A stretch of DNA of 64,000 bases from JAOXRU01 sp965247735 (GTDB lineage: Bacteria; Bacteroidota; Bacteroidia; Flavobacteriales; Flavobacteriaceae): positions 3,968,001 to 4,032,000 of the forward strand of contig CBDFHN010000002.1 of NCBI GenBank assembly GCA_965247735.1, read 5' to 3'. The notes under the pieces were generated by a model, which ran no database searches, was not told the origin of the DNA, and saw only the letters and a list, made by a program, of their open reading frames with translations. Positions 28,123-37,300 of the stretch are shown one piece after another. Positions within the stretch are counted from its first letter, which is position 1; every line of letters begins with the position of its first letter. Both the position numbers and the translations under genes were made by a program.

Positions 28123-29344
28123 TAGGGACATTTGGCAAGAAATTTTTCATAGTATAAGAAACAATAAGTTAAGAACATTCTTAACTGGGTTTTCGGTTGG
28201 ATGGGGAATTTTTATTTTGGTAATGTTATTGGCTTCTGTTAATGGAATGCAAAATGGTTTTACGGGGCAATTTAATGATGATGCTACCAATACCATTTTT
28301 ATCAGAACAGGGGTTACCTCAAAGGCATATGCTGGTTTTGAAGCAGGAAGAAGAGTGCAGTTAAAAAATGATGATATTAATTTTATCAAAAAAAGTTTTC
28401 CTGGCGATTTTGAACAAATTAGCGGACGTTTTTATAGAGGTATTTCAGCTCGTTATAAAAGTGAAACAGGTTCTTATACGGTAACTGCGGTACACCCTGA
28501 CCATCAAATCATAGAAAAAACCATTGTTACCAAGGGACGTTATATCAATAGTAATGATATTGCTATGTCAGCTAAAGTTGCTGTTGTTGGAAGAAAAGTA
28601 GCTGAAGACTTATTTAAGAGAGAGGATCCAATAGGGAAATTTATAGAATTTAACGGACTTCCGTTTAGGGTGATTGGTATTTTTATAGATGAAGGAGATG
28701 ATAATGCAGAACGAGGTATCTATGCGCCGATTACCACGTATCAACGAATTTATAGCAATACAGATTACATCAATCAAATTGCATTAACCTATAATTCTGA
28801 TTTTAAATTACAAGAAGCATTAGCGTTTTCTAAACGCTTAGAGTTTTTGTTTAAACGAAGACATAAAGTTTCACCTAAAGATCAAGGAGGGATTAGAGTG
28901 TTTAACTATGCGGAAGTATTTGATGATATCAGCAGTTTTACATCAGTATTAAATACGATAGGAATTGCTGTTGGGCTATTAATTTTAATTGCAGGAATTG
29001 TTGGAATTGGAAACATTATGGTTTTTATTATTAAAGAAAGAACTAAAGAAATTGGAGTAAGAAAGGCATTAGGAGCTGAACCCCTGCAAATTATTAAACT
29101 GGTATTGATGGAATCTGTTTTTATCACTGCAATATCTGGTTTTATTGGTTTACTATTCGCAACAGCAATTCTGGCATTAGTAGGGCCTAGTATTCAAACT
29201 CCAGCTTTTGCAAACCCAACAGTGAGCATGTCTACAGTAATAACAGCAACAATAATTTTGGTAGTAGCAGGGCTTTTAGCAGGACTAATTCCTGCCTTGA
29301 AAGCAGCACGAGTAAAACCAATTGTAGCACTAAGAGATAAATAA
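28115..29344 (+). CDS. MacB-like ABC transporter permease (P3)
   Basis: 409 aa. It begins MFDRDIWQEIFHSIRNNKLRTFLTG, nearly the same as the start of P1 (WQEIF.(T/S)IR.NKLRTFLTG), and has the same periplasmic domain and C-terminal helices, with IIKERTKEIGVRKALGAEP in the coupling loop and KAARVKPIVALRDK at the end. It overlaps the ATPase gene by 8 bp and is followed by P4 after 1 bp. It is the counterpart of P1 in the duplicated block. Confidence 0.9.
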   Translation: MFDRDIWQEIFHSIRNNKLRTFLTGFSVGWGIFILVMLLASVNGMQNGFTGQFNDDATNTIFIRTGVTSKAYAGFEAGRRVQLKNDDINFIKKSFPGDFEQISGRFYRGISARYKSETGSYTVTAVHPDHQIIEKTIVTKGRYINSNDIAMSAKVAVVGRKVAEDLFKREDPIGKFIEFNGLPFRVIGIFIDEGDDNAERGIYAPITTYQRIYSNTDYINQIALTYNSDFKLQEALAFSKRLEFLFKRRHKVSPKDQGGIRVFNYAEVFDDISSFTSVLNTIGIAVGLLILIAGIVGIGNIMVFIIKERTKEIGVRKALGAEPLQIIKLVLMESVFITAISGFIGLLFATAILALVGPSIQTPAFANPTVSMSTVITATIILVVAGLLAGLIPALKAARVKPIVALRDK

Positions 29345-29345
29345 T

Positions 29346-30599
29346 ATGTGGTTGTTTGACAGAGATTTGTGGATAGAAATTTTCAATACACTTGGAAAAA
29401 ACATGTTAAGAACATTCTTAACCATGTTAGGCGTTATTTTTGCCATGATTATTTTAATTCTGCTTTTGGGATCCGCCAATGGAATGACCAATGGTTTTAA
29501 TAAAATATTTGAAGGTACTGCATCTAACAGCTTATTTGTTTGGAGTCAAAGAACCTCTGAACCTTATAAAGGTTTTGAAAGAGGAAGGAGAATTCAGTTT
29601 AGAATCGGAGATGCTGAGATTGTAAAAAATCAGATTCCAGAAATTGAAGTTCTAGCACCTAGAATAGAATTGGCAGGGCATAGGGGAGTTGCAGATGTGT
29701 ATAGGAAAGGATTGAAAAGTGGTTCAGCTGTTTATGGAGATTATCCAGAAATAGATGATATTACTAAAAAGAAAATTATAGCAGGAAGGTTTATCAATCA
29801 AACCGATATAGCCGACTCAAAAAAGATATGTGTAATAGGTGAAGAAACCTATAAGTTATTATTTGAAAAAGGTGAAAAAGCCGTTGGGGAGAATATTAGG
29901 ATTAATGGTATCTATTTTACTGTAGTTGGAGTTTATAAGCCCAATCAGAACATAAATATTGATGGAGAGAATGCTGTGTTTATACCGTTTTCTACCTTTC
30001 AAAAAGCATTTGGTTCTGGAGATAAAATGGGGTGGATGGCTATTTCTGTAGAAGCAGGTACTAATGTTTCTATAGTGGAAGAAAAGATAAAAAAACTACT
30101 TAAAAATAAATATGATATCCACCCAGACGATGAAAGAGCTATTGGTAGTTTTGATATGTCTGAAATTTTTCAAGGAATAACTGCTTTTACAACCGTATTA
30201 CAAGTGTTTTCATTCTTTATCGGAATTTTTACGCTTCTTGCAGGTGTAATTGCTATTAGTAATATATTGTTGATTACCGTTAAAGAACGTACAAAAGAGA
30301 TTGGAATTAGAAGAGCACTTGGCGCAACACCAAAAGTAGTAAAACGTCAAATTGTAGTAGAATCTATTGTGTTAACAGCCTATGCTGGCTTAATTGGTTT
30401 TGCTATTGCAGTTGGGATATTAGCTGTAGTAGAAATGATGACCAAAGGTGCAGATGCTCCTTTTTTAAATCCAATGGTAAGTATACCGCAGTTTTTACTG
30501 TCATTTTTTCTGATGATAGGATTAAGTGTGTTAATAGGTTTAATACCGGCTAATAGAGCTATAAAAATAAAACCAATTGACGCACTAAGAGAAGAATAA
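29346..30599 (+). CDS. MacB-like ABC transporter permease (P4)
   Basis: 417 aa MacB-type permease beginning MWLFDRDLWIEIFNTLGKN. The periplasmic domain has the VYGDYPEID motif shared with P2, the coupling loop reads VKERTKEIGIRRALGATP and the end reads NRAIKIKPIDALREE. It starts 1 bp after P3 and precedes adaptor A2 by 39 bp. It is the counterpart of P2. Confidence 0.9.
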   Translation: MWLFDRDLWIEIFNTLGKNMLRTFLTMLGVIFAMIILILLLGSANGMTNGFNKIFEGTASNSLFVWSQRTSEPYKGFERGRRIQFRIGDAEIVKNQIPEIEVLAPRIELAGHRGVADVYRKGLKSGSAVYGDYPEIDDITKKKIIAGRFINQTDIADSKKICVIGEETYKLLFEKGEKAVGENIRINGIYFTVVGVYKPNQNINIDGENAVFIPFSTFQKAFGSGDKMGWMAISVEAGTNVSIVEEKIKKLLKNKYDIHPDDERAIGSFDMSEIFQGITAFTTVLQVFSFFIGIFTLLAGVIAISNILLITVKERTKEIGIRRALGATPKVVKRQIVVESIVLTAYAGLIGFAIAVGILAVVEMMTKGADAPFLNPMVSIPQFLLSFFLMIGLSVLIGLIPANRAIKIKPIDALREE

Positions 30600-30638
30600 C
30601 CAAATAAAATATATAACTGATAAATTAAATTTCGAATA

Positions 30639-31757
30639 ATGAATAAGTACATCAAATACGCATTAATAGGGATTACCTGTATAGGGATTTTAGGAGCTCT
30701 TGTTTTCTTTTTAAAGAAAAATAGCACGCCAATAAAACTATATGAAACAGAAACTTTAGAGAAAAAGGATATTGTTAATAAGGTAGTTGTTACTGGAAAA
30801 GTTATTCCAGAAGATGAAATTAATATTAAACCTCAAATTTCTGGAATCATAGATAAAATCTATTTAGAAGAAGGAGAAGAAGTAAAAGAAGGAGATCTTA
30901 TTGCTACTATTAAAGTAGTGCCAAACGAGCAATCGTTATCTAGTGCTAGAGGTAGAGTAAAAAATGCAGAAGTAAGTGTTGCTAATGCAAAGGTAGAATT
31001 TGATAGAAATAAAGCTATATTTGATAAAGGCGTTATCTCTAGTCAAGATTTTAATGCTGTAAAACTTAGGTATGATCAGGCAAAACTAGAATTAGAAAAT
31101 TCGCGTAATGATTATCAAATTATTCGTGTAGGTTCTGCTGGTGGTTCTTCTAGAGCAAGTACAAATATTAGGTCAACTGTTTCGGGAACAATTTTGGAGA
31201 TTCCAGTAAAAGAAGGAGATCAGGTTATTGAAAGTAATAATTTTAATGATGGAACCACAATAGCTACAATTGCTGACATGTCAAAAATGATTTTTGAAGG
31301 TGAAATTGATGAAGCTGAAGTAGGGAAACTGAATATAGGGATGCCTTTAGAAATTAGTTTAGGTGCCTTAGAGAAATCTACTTTTGATGCAATACTAAAA
31401 TTTATTGCTCCAAAAGGAAAAGAACAAGATGGAGCGGTGCAGTTTAAGATAGAAGGCGATTTAGTGGTAAAAGAAGAAGCTAACATTCGTGCAGGATACA
31501 GTGCAAACGCAACTATAGTTTTAGACGAGAAAAAAGATGTATTGTCTATAAAAGAAGCATTGGTGCAATTTGATAAAGAAACAAATAAGCCGTTTGTAGA
31601 AGTAGAAACAGGAGAGAATAAATTTGAGCGTAAAGAATTAGTTCTTGGTGTTAGTGATGGTATTGATGTGGAAATTGTTTCTGGATTAGAAGAAGACGCC
31701 AAAGTAAAAGTTTGGAATGAGTTAGAAGATAAAGAAGATGATAAGGATAATGATTAA
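30639..31757 (+). CDS. MacA-like periplasmic adaptor protein (A2)
   Basis: 372 aa with the same domain order as A1: anchor (about 6-25), lipoyl half (INIKPQISGIIDKIYLEEGE), helical hairpin (about 100-150, FDKGVISSQDFN), lipoyl half (IRSTVSGTILEIPVKEGDQ), beta-barrel domain (KSTFDAILKFIAPKGKEQDG) and C-terminal membrane-proximal domain. The tail is very acidic (EDKEDDKDND), which A1 lacks. The TolC-like gene follows after 35 bp. Confidence 0.9.
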   Translation: MNKYIKYALIGITCIGILGALVFFLKKNSTPIKLYETETLEKKDIVNKVVVTGKVIPEDEINIKPQISGIIDKIYLEEGEEVKEGDLIATIKVVPNEQSLSSARGRVKNAEVSVANAKVEFDRNKAIFDKGVISSQDFNAVKLRYDQAKLELENSRNDYQIIRVGSAGGSSRASTNIRSTVSGTILEIPVKEGDQVIESNNFNDGTTIATIADMSKMIFEGEIDEAEVGKLNIGMPLEISLGALEKSTFDAILKFIAPKGKEQDGAVQFKIEGDLVVKEEANIRAGYSANATIVLDEKKDVLSIKEALVQFDKETNKPFVEVETGENKFERKELVLGVSDGIDVEIVSGLEEDAKVKVWNELEDKEDDKDND

Positions 31758-31792
31758 TACATATAAATTAACCTTGCAAAAAGAAAATATAG

Positions 31793-33229
31793 ATGAAGTT
31801 TAAAAATATAATAGTTGGTCTTCTGCTAGTGTCTGGGTTTTTGGCTAATGCACAACAAAAAAAATGGACATTAAAAGAATGCGTCGACCATGCACTAGAG
31901 CATAATATTTCGGTAAAGCAATCTACACTAGATAAAGAGCTTTCAGAAATAGATAAAAAAGATGCAATTGGTAATTTTTTACCGTCCCTAAACGGGTCTG
32001 CATCGCATTCTTGGAATATAGGATTGAATCAGAATATTATTACAGGTTCATTGGAAAATGCTACCACGCAATTCTCTTCTTTGGGACTTAATGCTGGGGT
32101 TGATATTTTTAAAGGGTTTCAGAATGTAAACCAATTAAGAAGAGCAAACTTATCGATATTGGCAAATCAGTATCAGTTGGATAATATGAAGGATGATATT
32201 TCATTAAATGTCGCTAATTCGTATTTGCAAATTTTGTTTAATAGAGAAGCGTTAACTGTTGCTGAAACGCAATATGAGGTTACTAAAAATGATTTAAGCA
32301 GAACTAAAGCATTAGTAGATAACGGGGTTGTTCCTAAAGGCGATTTGTTAGAAATAGAAGCTACAGCTGCAACTCAAGAGCAGCAAATTATCAATGCAGA
32401 AAATGGATTGTTATTGTCTAGAATATCATTGGCGCAGCTATTGTTGATCGAAGATTATACCAATTTTGACGTTGCTGACGAACATTTTTTGATTCCTGCT
32501 TCTACAATAATGAATAATTCTGCTGATGATATTTATCAAAAAGCCTTAACAGTTCGAAAAGACATTCAGTTGTCTACTGCTAATGTTTCGTTGGCAGAAA
32601 TTGATTTGAAATTAGCAAAAGGGAGAATGTATCCAACACTATCTGCTTTTTATGGTTATAGCACAAGAGCTTCTTATCAGGATATTGTTGTTGGAGCCAC
32701 ACCTAATATTGATAATCCAACTCGTACAATTGGTACTGTTGAAGGTACTGGAGCAAATGTGGTTGTCCCAAATTTTGATCCAATTGCTGGAGGACATTTA
32801 CCTGTTTTTGAACAATTCAGTAATAACGATGGGCATAATTTTGGACTGAGCTTAAATGTTCCGATTTTAAATGGTTTTGCTGCAAAAAACAATGTGAAGC
32901 GAAGAAAAATAACTCTTGAAAAAGCAAAGCAACAGTTAACGCAAGATAAGCTAGGGCTGAGTAATAAAGTATACCAAGCCTGGAACGATGCAAGAGCATC
33001 ATTAAAAGCGTTTGAAGCAGCAGAAAAAACTTTAGCTGCAAGAAATGAGGCACTAAAGTATGCAAGAGAGCGTTTTAATGTTGGATTAATGAATTCATTC
33101 AATTTTAGTCAAGCACAATCTAGATTAGAGAGAGCACAGTCAGACGTAATTCGTACCAAATACGATTATATTTTTAGGCTTAAAGTACTAGAATTCTATT
33201 TTGGAATGCCTATTGATAAAATAAATTAA
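31793..33229 (+). CDS. TolC family outer-membrane efflux protein
   Basis: 478 aa with a signal peptide (cleavage near FLANAQQ) and the two-repeat helical layout of outer-membrane efflux proteins: LKECVDHALEHNISVKQS at the start, LDNGVVPKGDLLEIEA-type hairpin turn near residue 180, and the second repeat ending YARERFNVGLMNSFNFSQAQSRLERAQSD. It would form the trimeric outer-membrane channel for both adaptors. It is the last gene of the efflux cluster. Confidence 0.92.
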   Translation: MKFKNIIVGLLLVSGFLANAQQKKWTLKECVDHALEHNISVKQSTLDKELSEIDKKDAIGNFLPSLNGSASHSWNIGLNQNIITGSLENATTQFSSLGLNAGVDIFKGFQNVNQLRRANLSILANQYQLDNMKDDISLNVANSYLQILFNREALTVAETQYEVTKNDLSRTKALVDNGVVPKGDLLEIEATAATQEQQIINAENGLLLSRISLAQLLLIEDYTNFDVADEHFLIPASTIMNNSADDIYQKALTVRKDIQLSTANVSLAEIDLKLAKGRMYPTLSAFYGYSTRASYQDIVVGATPNIDNPTRTIGTVEGTGANVVVPNFDPIAGGHLPVFEQFSNNDGHNFGLSLNVPILNGFAAKNNVKRRKITLEKAKQQLTQDKLGLSNKVYQAWNDARASLKAFEAAEKTLAARNEALKYARERFNVGLMNSFNFSQAQSRLERAQSDVIRTKYDYIFRLKVLEFYFGMPIDKIN

Positions 33230-33258
33230 TAGCATTTTAAAAGTATCGGCTTATAAAG

Positions 33259-33266
33259 TATATTTG
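33259..33266 (+). promoter_or_regulatory. -7 element of the tsaB promoter
   Basis: TATATTTG is an exact TAnnTTTG match ending 8 bases before the tsaB ATG. No TTG is present at the -33 distance, only TTT. If used, the transcript would have almost no leader. Confidence 0.45.
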
Positions 33267-33274
33267 CAGCCACT

Positions 33275-33952
33275 ATGGCAACAATATTACATATAGAAAC
33301 TGCAACAACCAATTGTTCGGTTAGTATTGCAACAAATGGAAAATTAATTGTACTAAAAGAAGAGAATAGTATTGGTTATTCTCATTCAGAACAATTACAT
33401 CTTTTTATAAAAGAAGCACTTTCTAGTGCTTCTTTGTCATTTAAAGATATTGATGCTATAGCGGTGAGTAAAGGTCCTGGTTCTTATACTGGACTCCGAA
33501 TAGGTGTTTCTGCTGTAAAAGGGCTTTGTTTTGCCTTAGACTTACCAATGATAGCAGTACCAACTTTACAGGTTATTGCAGCAAGTGTGGACGAACAAGA
33601 CGCAACAATTATTGCAATGATAGATGCTAGGCGAATGGAAGCTTTTACCGCCGTTTATAATTCCAAATTAGAAGCCATTAGAACAACCCAAGCAGAGATT
33701 TTGGATGAAAACTCATTCCAGAACTATGTTTCTAATGGTAAAACAATATTAGTCGGGAACTCTGTAAAAAAGTGCAGACCGTTTTTAACGCATCCAAACT
33801 TCATTTTTAAAGAAGAGGTATTACCTTCTGCTAAATATATGGTTGCATTAGCATATCAGAAATTTTTAAATAACGATTTTGTAGATGTAGCCTATTTTGA
33901 GCCGTATTATCTTAAAGATTTTGTAGCACTAAAACCTAAAAAGAAGTTTTAG
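33275..33952 (+). CDS. tsaB: tRNA threonylcarbamoyladenosine biosynthesis protein TsaB
   Basis: 225 aa, usual length. The N-terminus ATILHIETATTNCSVSIA is the ASKHA-fold phosphate-binding start, followed by YSHSEQLHLFI and the hallmark SKGPGSYTGLRIGVSAVKGL (about residues 68-87). TsaB is a non-catalytic partner of TsaD in making t6A37 on ANN-decoding tRNAs; it is cytoplasmic. It stands 45 bp after the TolC-like gene but has its own -7 element. Confidence 0.95.
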   Translation: MATILHIETATTNCSVSIATNGKLIVLKEENSIGYSHSEQLHLFIKEALSSASLSFKDIDAIAVSKGPGSYTGLRIGVSAVKGLCFALDLPMIAVPTLQVIAASVDEQDATIIAMIDARRMEAFTAVYNSKLEAIRTTQAEILDENSFQNYVSNGKTILVGNSVKKCRPFLTHPNFIFKEEVLPSAKYMVALAYQKFLNNDFVDVAYFEPYYLKDFVALKPKKKF

Positions 33953-34308
33953 TCTGGTGGTAGTGGTAGTTATATAGTTTTTATTGTGAAAAATAGGGAG
34001 TAAGAAGGTTAGGTTAAAAAATAAAAGAACTTGTGCTAAAGGTCTATTTTTTAAAATCTAATCTCGGTAAACATTGGTTTTACAGTTTACAGCATGTTAT
34101 AAAATGAAATCTTCTTCTGCAAATAAATTATAGATGAAACGATATTTATAAAAGCCCTGTATACAGGGTGTTCTATCAGTAAGTTAAATGTTAATTTTAC
34201 CATGTTTTAATTAGACACAAACAGCGTTGTTAATGATAAAAAAATATATCGTTAAAGGGTATACTATTTAGCTAACAATGTAGTTTATTAAGAATAACTA
34301 AACCTACT
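33953..34308 (+). other. 356-bp intergenic region before the giant surface protein
   Basis: It has no open frame with coding character on either strand. It contains a 14-bp perfect palindrome (34155-34168) and otherwise AT-rich sequence. A TTG at about 34230 followed by AT-rich DNA could be part of a promoter for the surface protein, but no clean TAnnTTTG lies at the right distance. Confidence 0.5.
34155..34168. repeat. 14-bp perfect palindrome CCCTGTATACAGGG
   Basis: It reads the same on both strands and lies 203 bp after tsaB and about 140 bp before the giant surface-protein gene. It has no T-run on the plus strand, so it is a poor terminator; a binding site for a dimeric regulator is possible. 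No second copy was noticed in the window. Confidence 0.4.
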
Positions 34309-37300
34309 ATGCGTAAAATAACTACCCTATTCCTATTGTTTCTTTTTGGCATTGTGTTCCCTTTACAGGCAACAAATACTTTTCCTTTTGCAAATGAATT
34401 TACTGCTATTTGGAACACTTCCAAAATCAGTACAGGTTCCTCTGCTTCAAATGAAATTACCATACCCACAAATTCAGCCTTTACCTATAATTATACTGTT
34501 GATTGGGGTGATGGTTCTTCTGATACAAATGTAACTGGAGATATTACTCATACTTATGTCAGTGAAGGTTTTTATACTGTACTTATAAGTGGCACTTTTC
34601 CTGCTATTTATTTTAATGATAGTGGAGATGTTGAAAAAATAATAGAAATTTTAGACTGGGGTATTATACAGTGGCAGAGCATGGAAAATGCTTTTCATGG
34701 GTGTATTAATTTAAATTTCGATGCTATTAGTAGTCCAGATTTGTCACAGGTTACTAGTTTAAAAAATATGTTTAAAGATACCGATAGCTTCAATGGTATT
34801 TTAAATAATTGGGATATTACGACTATAACAGATCTTTCTGGAATGTTTTCTGGGGCTAAAATTTTTAACAGACCATTAGACAATTGGAATACGAGTAATG
34901 TTACCAATATGTCAGATACTTTTAGGGGTACAGGTTTATTTAATGAACCTCTTGACAATTGGAACACTTCTCTTGTGACCAACCTATCTGGGATGTTCTA
35001 TTCTGCTTCAGACTTTAATCAAAACATAAACAATTGGGATGTTAGCCAAGTTGTTGATATGTCTTATTTGTTTTATAACGCTTCGTCTTTCAATACACCG
35101 CTAAATTTATGGAATGTAAGTAATGTTACCAATATGTCTAACACATTTGGGAATACTAATTTTAACTATCCGCTTAACAATTGGGATATGAGCAAGGTTA
35201 CCAACATGTCAGGTATGTTTAGGTCTTCAGACTTTAATCAGTCTATTGGTAATTGGAATGTGTCTTCGGTAACAAATCTTTCTTTTTTGTTTCAAAGAGC
35301 TAATGCATTTAATCAGCCATTAAATAATTGGGATGTTAGTAATGTTACTACAATGGAAAGCACATTCGATGGTTATTATTGGAGTAATAAATTCAATCTT
35401 CCTTTAGATAATTGGGATGTTAGTAAGGTAACAAACATGCGTAATATGTTTAGAGATACTAGAGATTTTAATCAAAATATCAATAATTGGAACGTAAGTA
35501 GTGTTACCAATATGTCAGGTATGTTTGAGCAAACAGATAAGTTTAATCAAGATATTAGTGGGTGGAATATAAGTAGCGTTACCAATATAGCATCCATGTT
35601 TAAATCCGCCAAAGTTTTTAATCAACCTTTAGAAAATTTAGATATAAGTAGTGTTACTAACTTAAGCTATGTTTTTTACCGAGCAGAGGCATTTAATCAG
35701 CCATTAAATAATTGGGATACCAGTTTGGTAACGAACATGTCTCATATGTTTTCTTCAATAAGTGCAGTTGCTGTTTTTAACCAGCCACTAAATAATTGGA
35801 ATACTGGCTCAGTTAGGAATATGTCTAATATGTTTGCTGAAGCTACTGTTTTTAATCAAGATTTAAGTGCATGGAATATTAGTGAGATCACTAATATGAC
35901 CAATATGCTTAATAATTCTGGTTTAACTAAAGAAAATTATGACAATGCATTAATTAGTTGGGCTGGACAAACTGTAAAATCTAACGTAAATTTAGGTGCT
36001 ACTAATCTAAATTATTGTGATGGTAGATTTGCCCGTCAAGATTTAATAGATAATTTTAATTGGATTATTGTAAATGATATTATTGACTGCCCGTTTGTAC
36101 TATGTACTAGTCTAATCTCTCCTGTAAATGGAGATCCGGAAGTGCCTGCAAATGCAAATTTAATATGGCAACAAGTGCCTGGAGCCACTGGATATAGGGT
36201 TACTGTGAGAATAGAAAACGGAAGTTCTTCTGCTGTAGTAGAAAACAATACAGATGTGGGTAATGTAGCTGGTCTAGATTTTGCTTCCGATCTTACTCCT
36301 GGAGATGAGGTTTTTGTAACTGTTGTGCCTTATAATGCCAATGGTCCTGCCGTTGGTTGTACAGAAGAAAGTTTTACTGTAGTAGCCAGTTGGGTAAATG
36401 ACCCTACCACCTTTAAGCTTACATATGATACCGAAAAAACAGGTTTTGCAGTTACTCCTCCTAACCAACTTGAAATTAAACGTAATGGTAGCTATACCTA
36501 TAATTATGATATAGATTGGGGAGACGATCAGTACAATAATAATGTCACGGGGAATATTACACATACATATTTAACTCCTGGGGTATATACAGTTACTATT
36601 AAAGGAGATTACCCTGCACCTTATAATGATTATTTTACTGATCATGCTAAATTAATTAGCATAGACCAATGGGGAACCCAACAATGGAAATCTATGAATT
36701 CTGCTTTTTTTTGGTGTGAAAACATGACCTATAACGCTACAGATATTCCAGATTTATCCCAAGTTACACGTATGGATAAAATGTTTCAAGGTGCAAGGGT
36801 GTTTAATGGGAATATTGATAATTGGGATGTGAGTACCATAACCAATATGGAGTCCATGTTTTATAGAGCATCAAGTTTTAATCAACCTTTAAATAGTTGG
36901 AGTGTTGATAATATTACCAATATGGAGTCCATGTTTTATGGGGCATCAGAATTTAATCAGCCTCTGAATAACTGGAATACGACTAGCTTAACTAACAGTT
37001 CTAGAATGTTTGATGCTGCTACGGTATTTAACCAGCCGCTAAATAGTTTTAGTATGAATAATGTTACAAATACTGCCAGAATGTTTAGAAATGCAAAGGC
37101 ATTTAACCAGCCTTTAGACAATTGGGTAGTTGATAAGGTAACAGACATGAGATATATGTTTTATGGATCATCTAGCGGTAGTGGAATGACATTTAATCAA
37201 AATCTAAACAACTGGAACGTTACTAACGTTACTGATATGAGCTTTATGTTTTATGGTTGCGGCGTTTTTAATAATCCTTTAAATAATTGGACACTCGATA

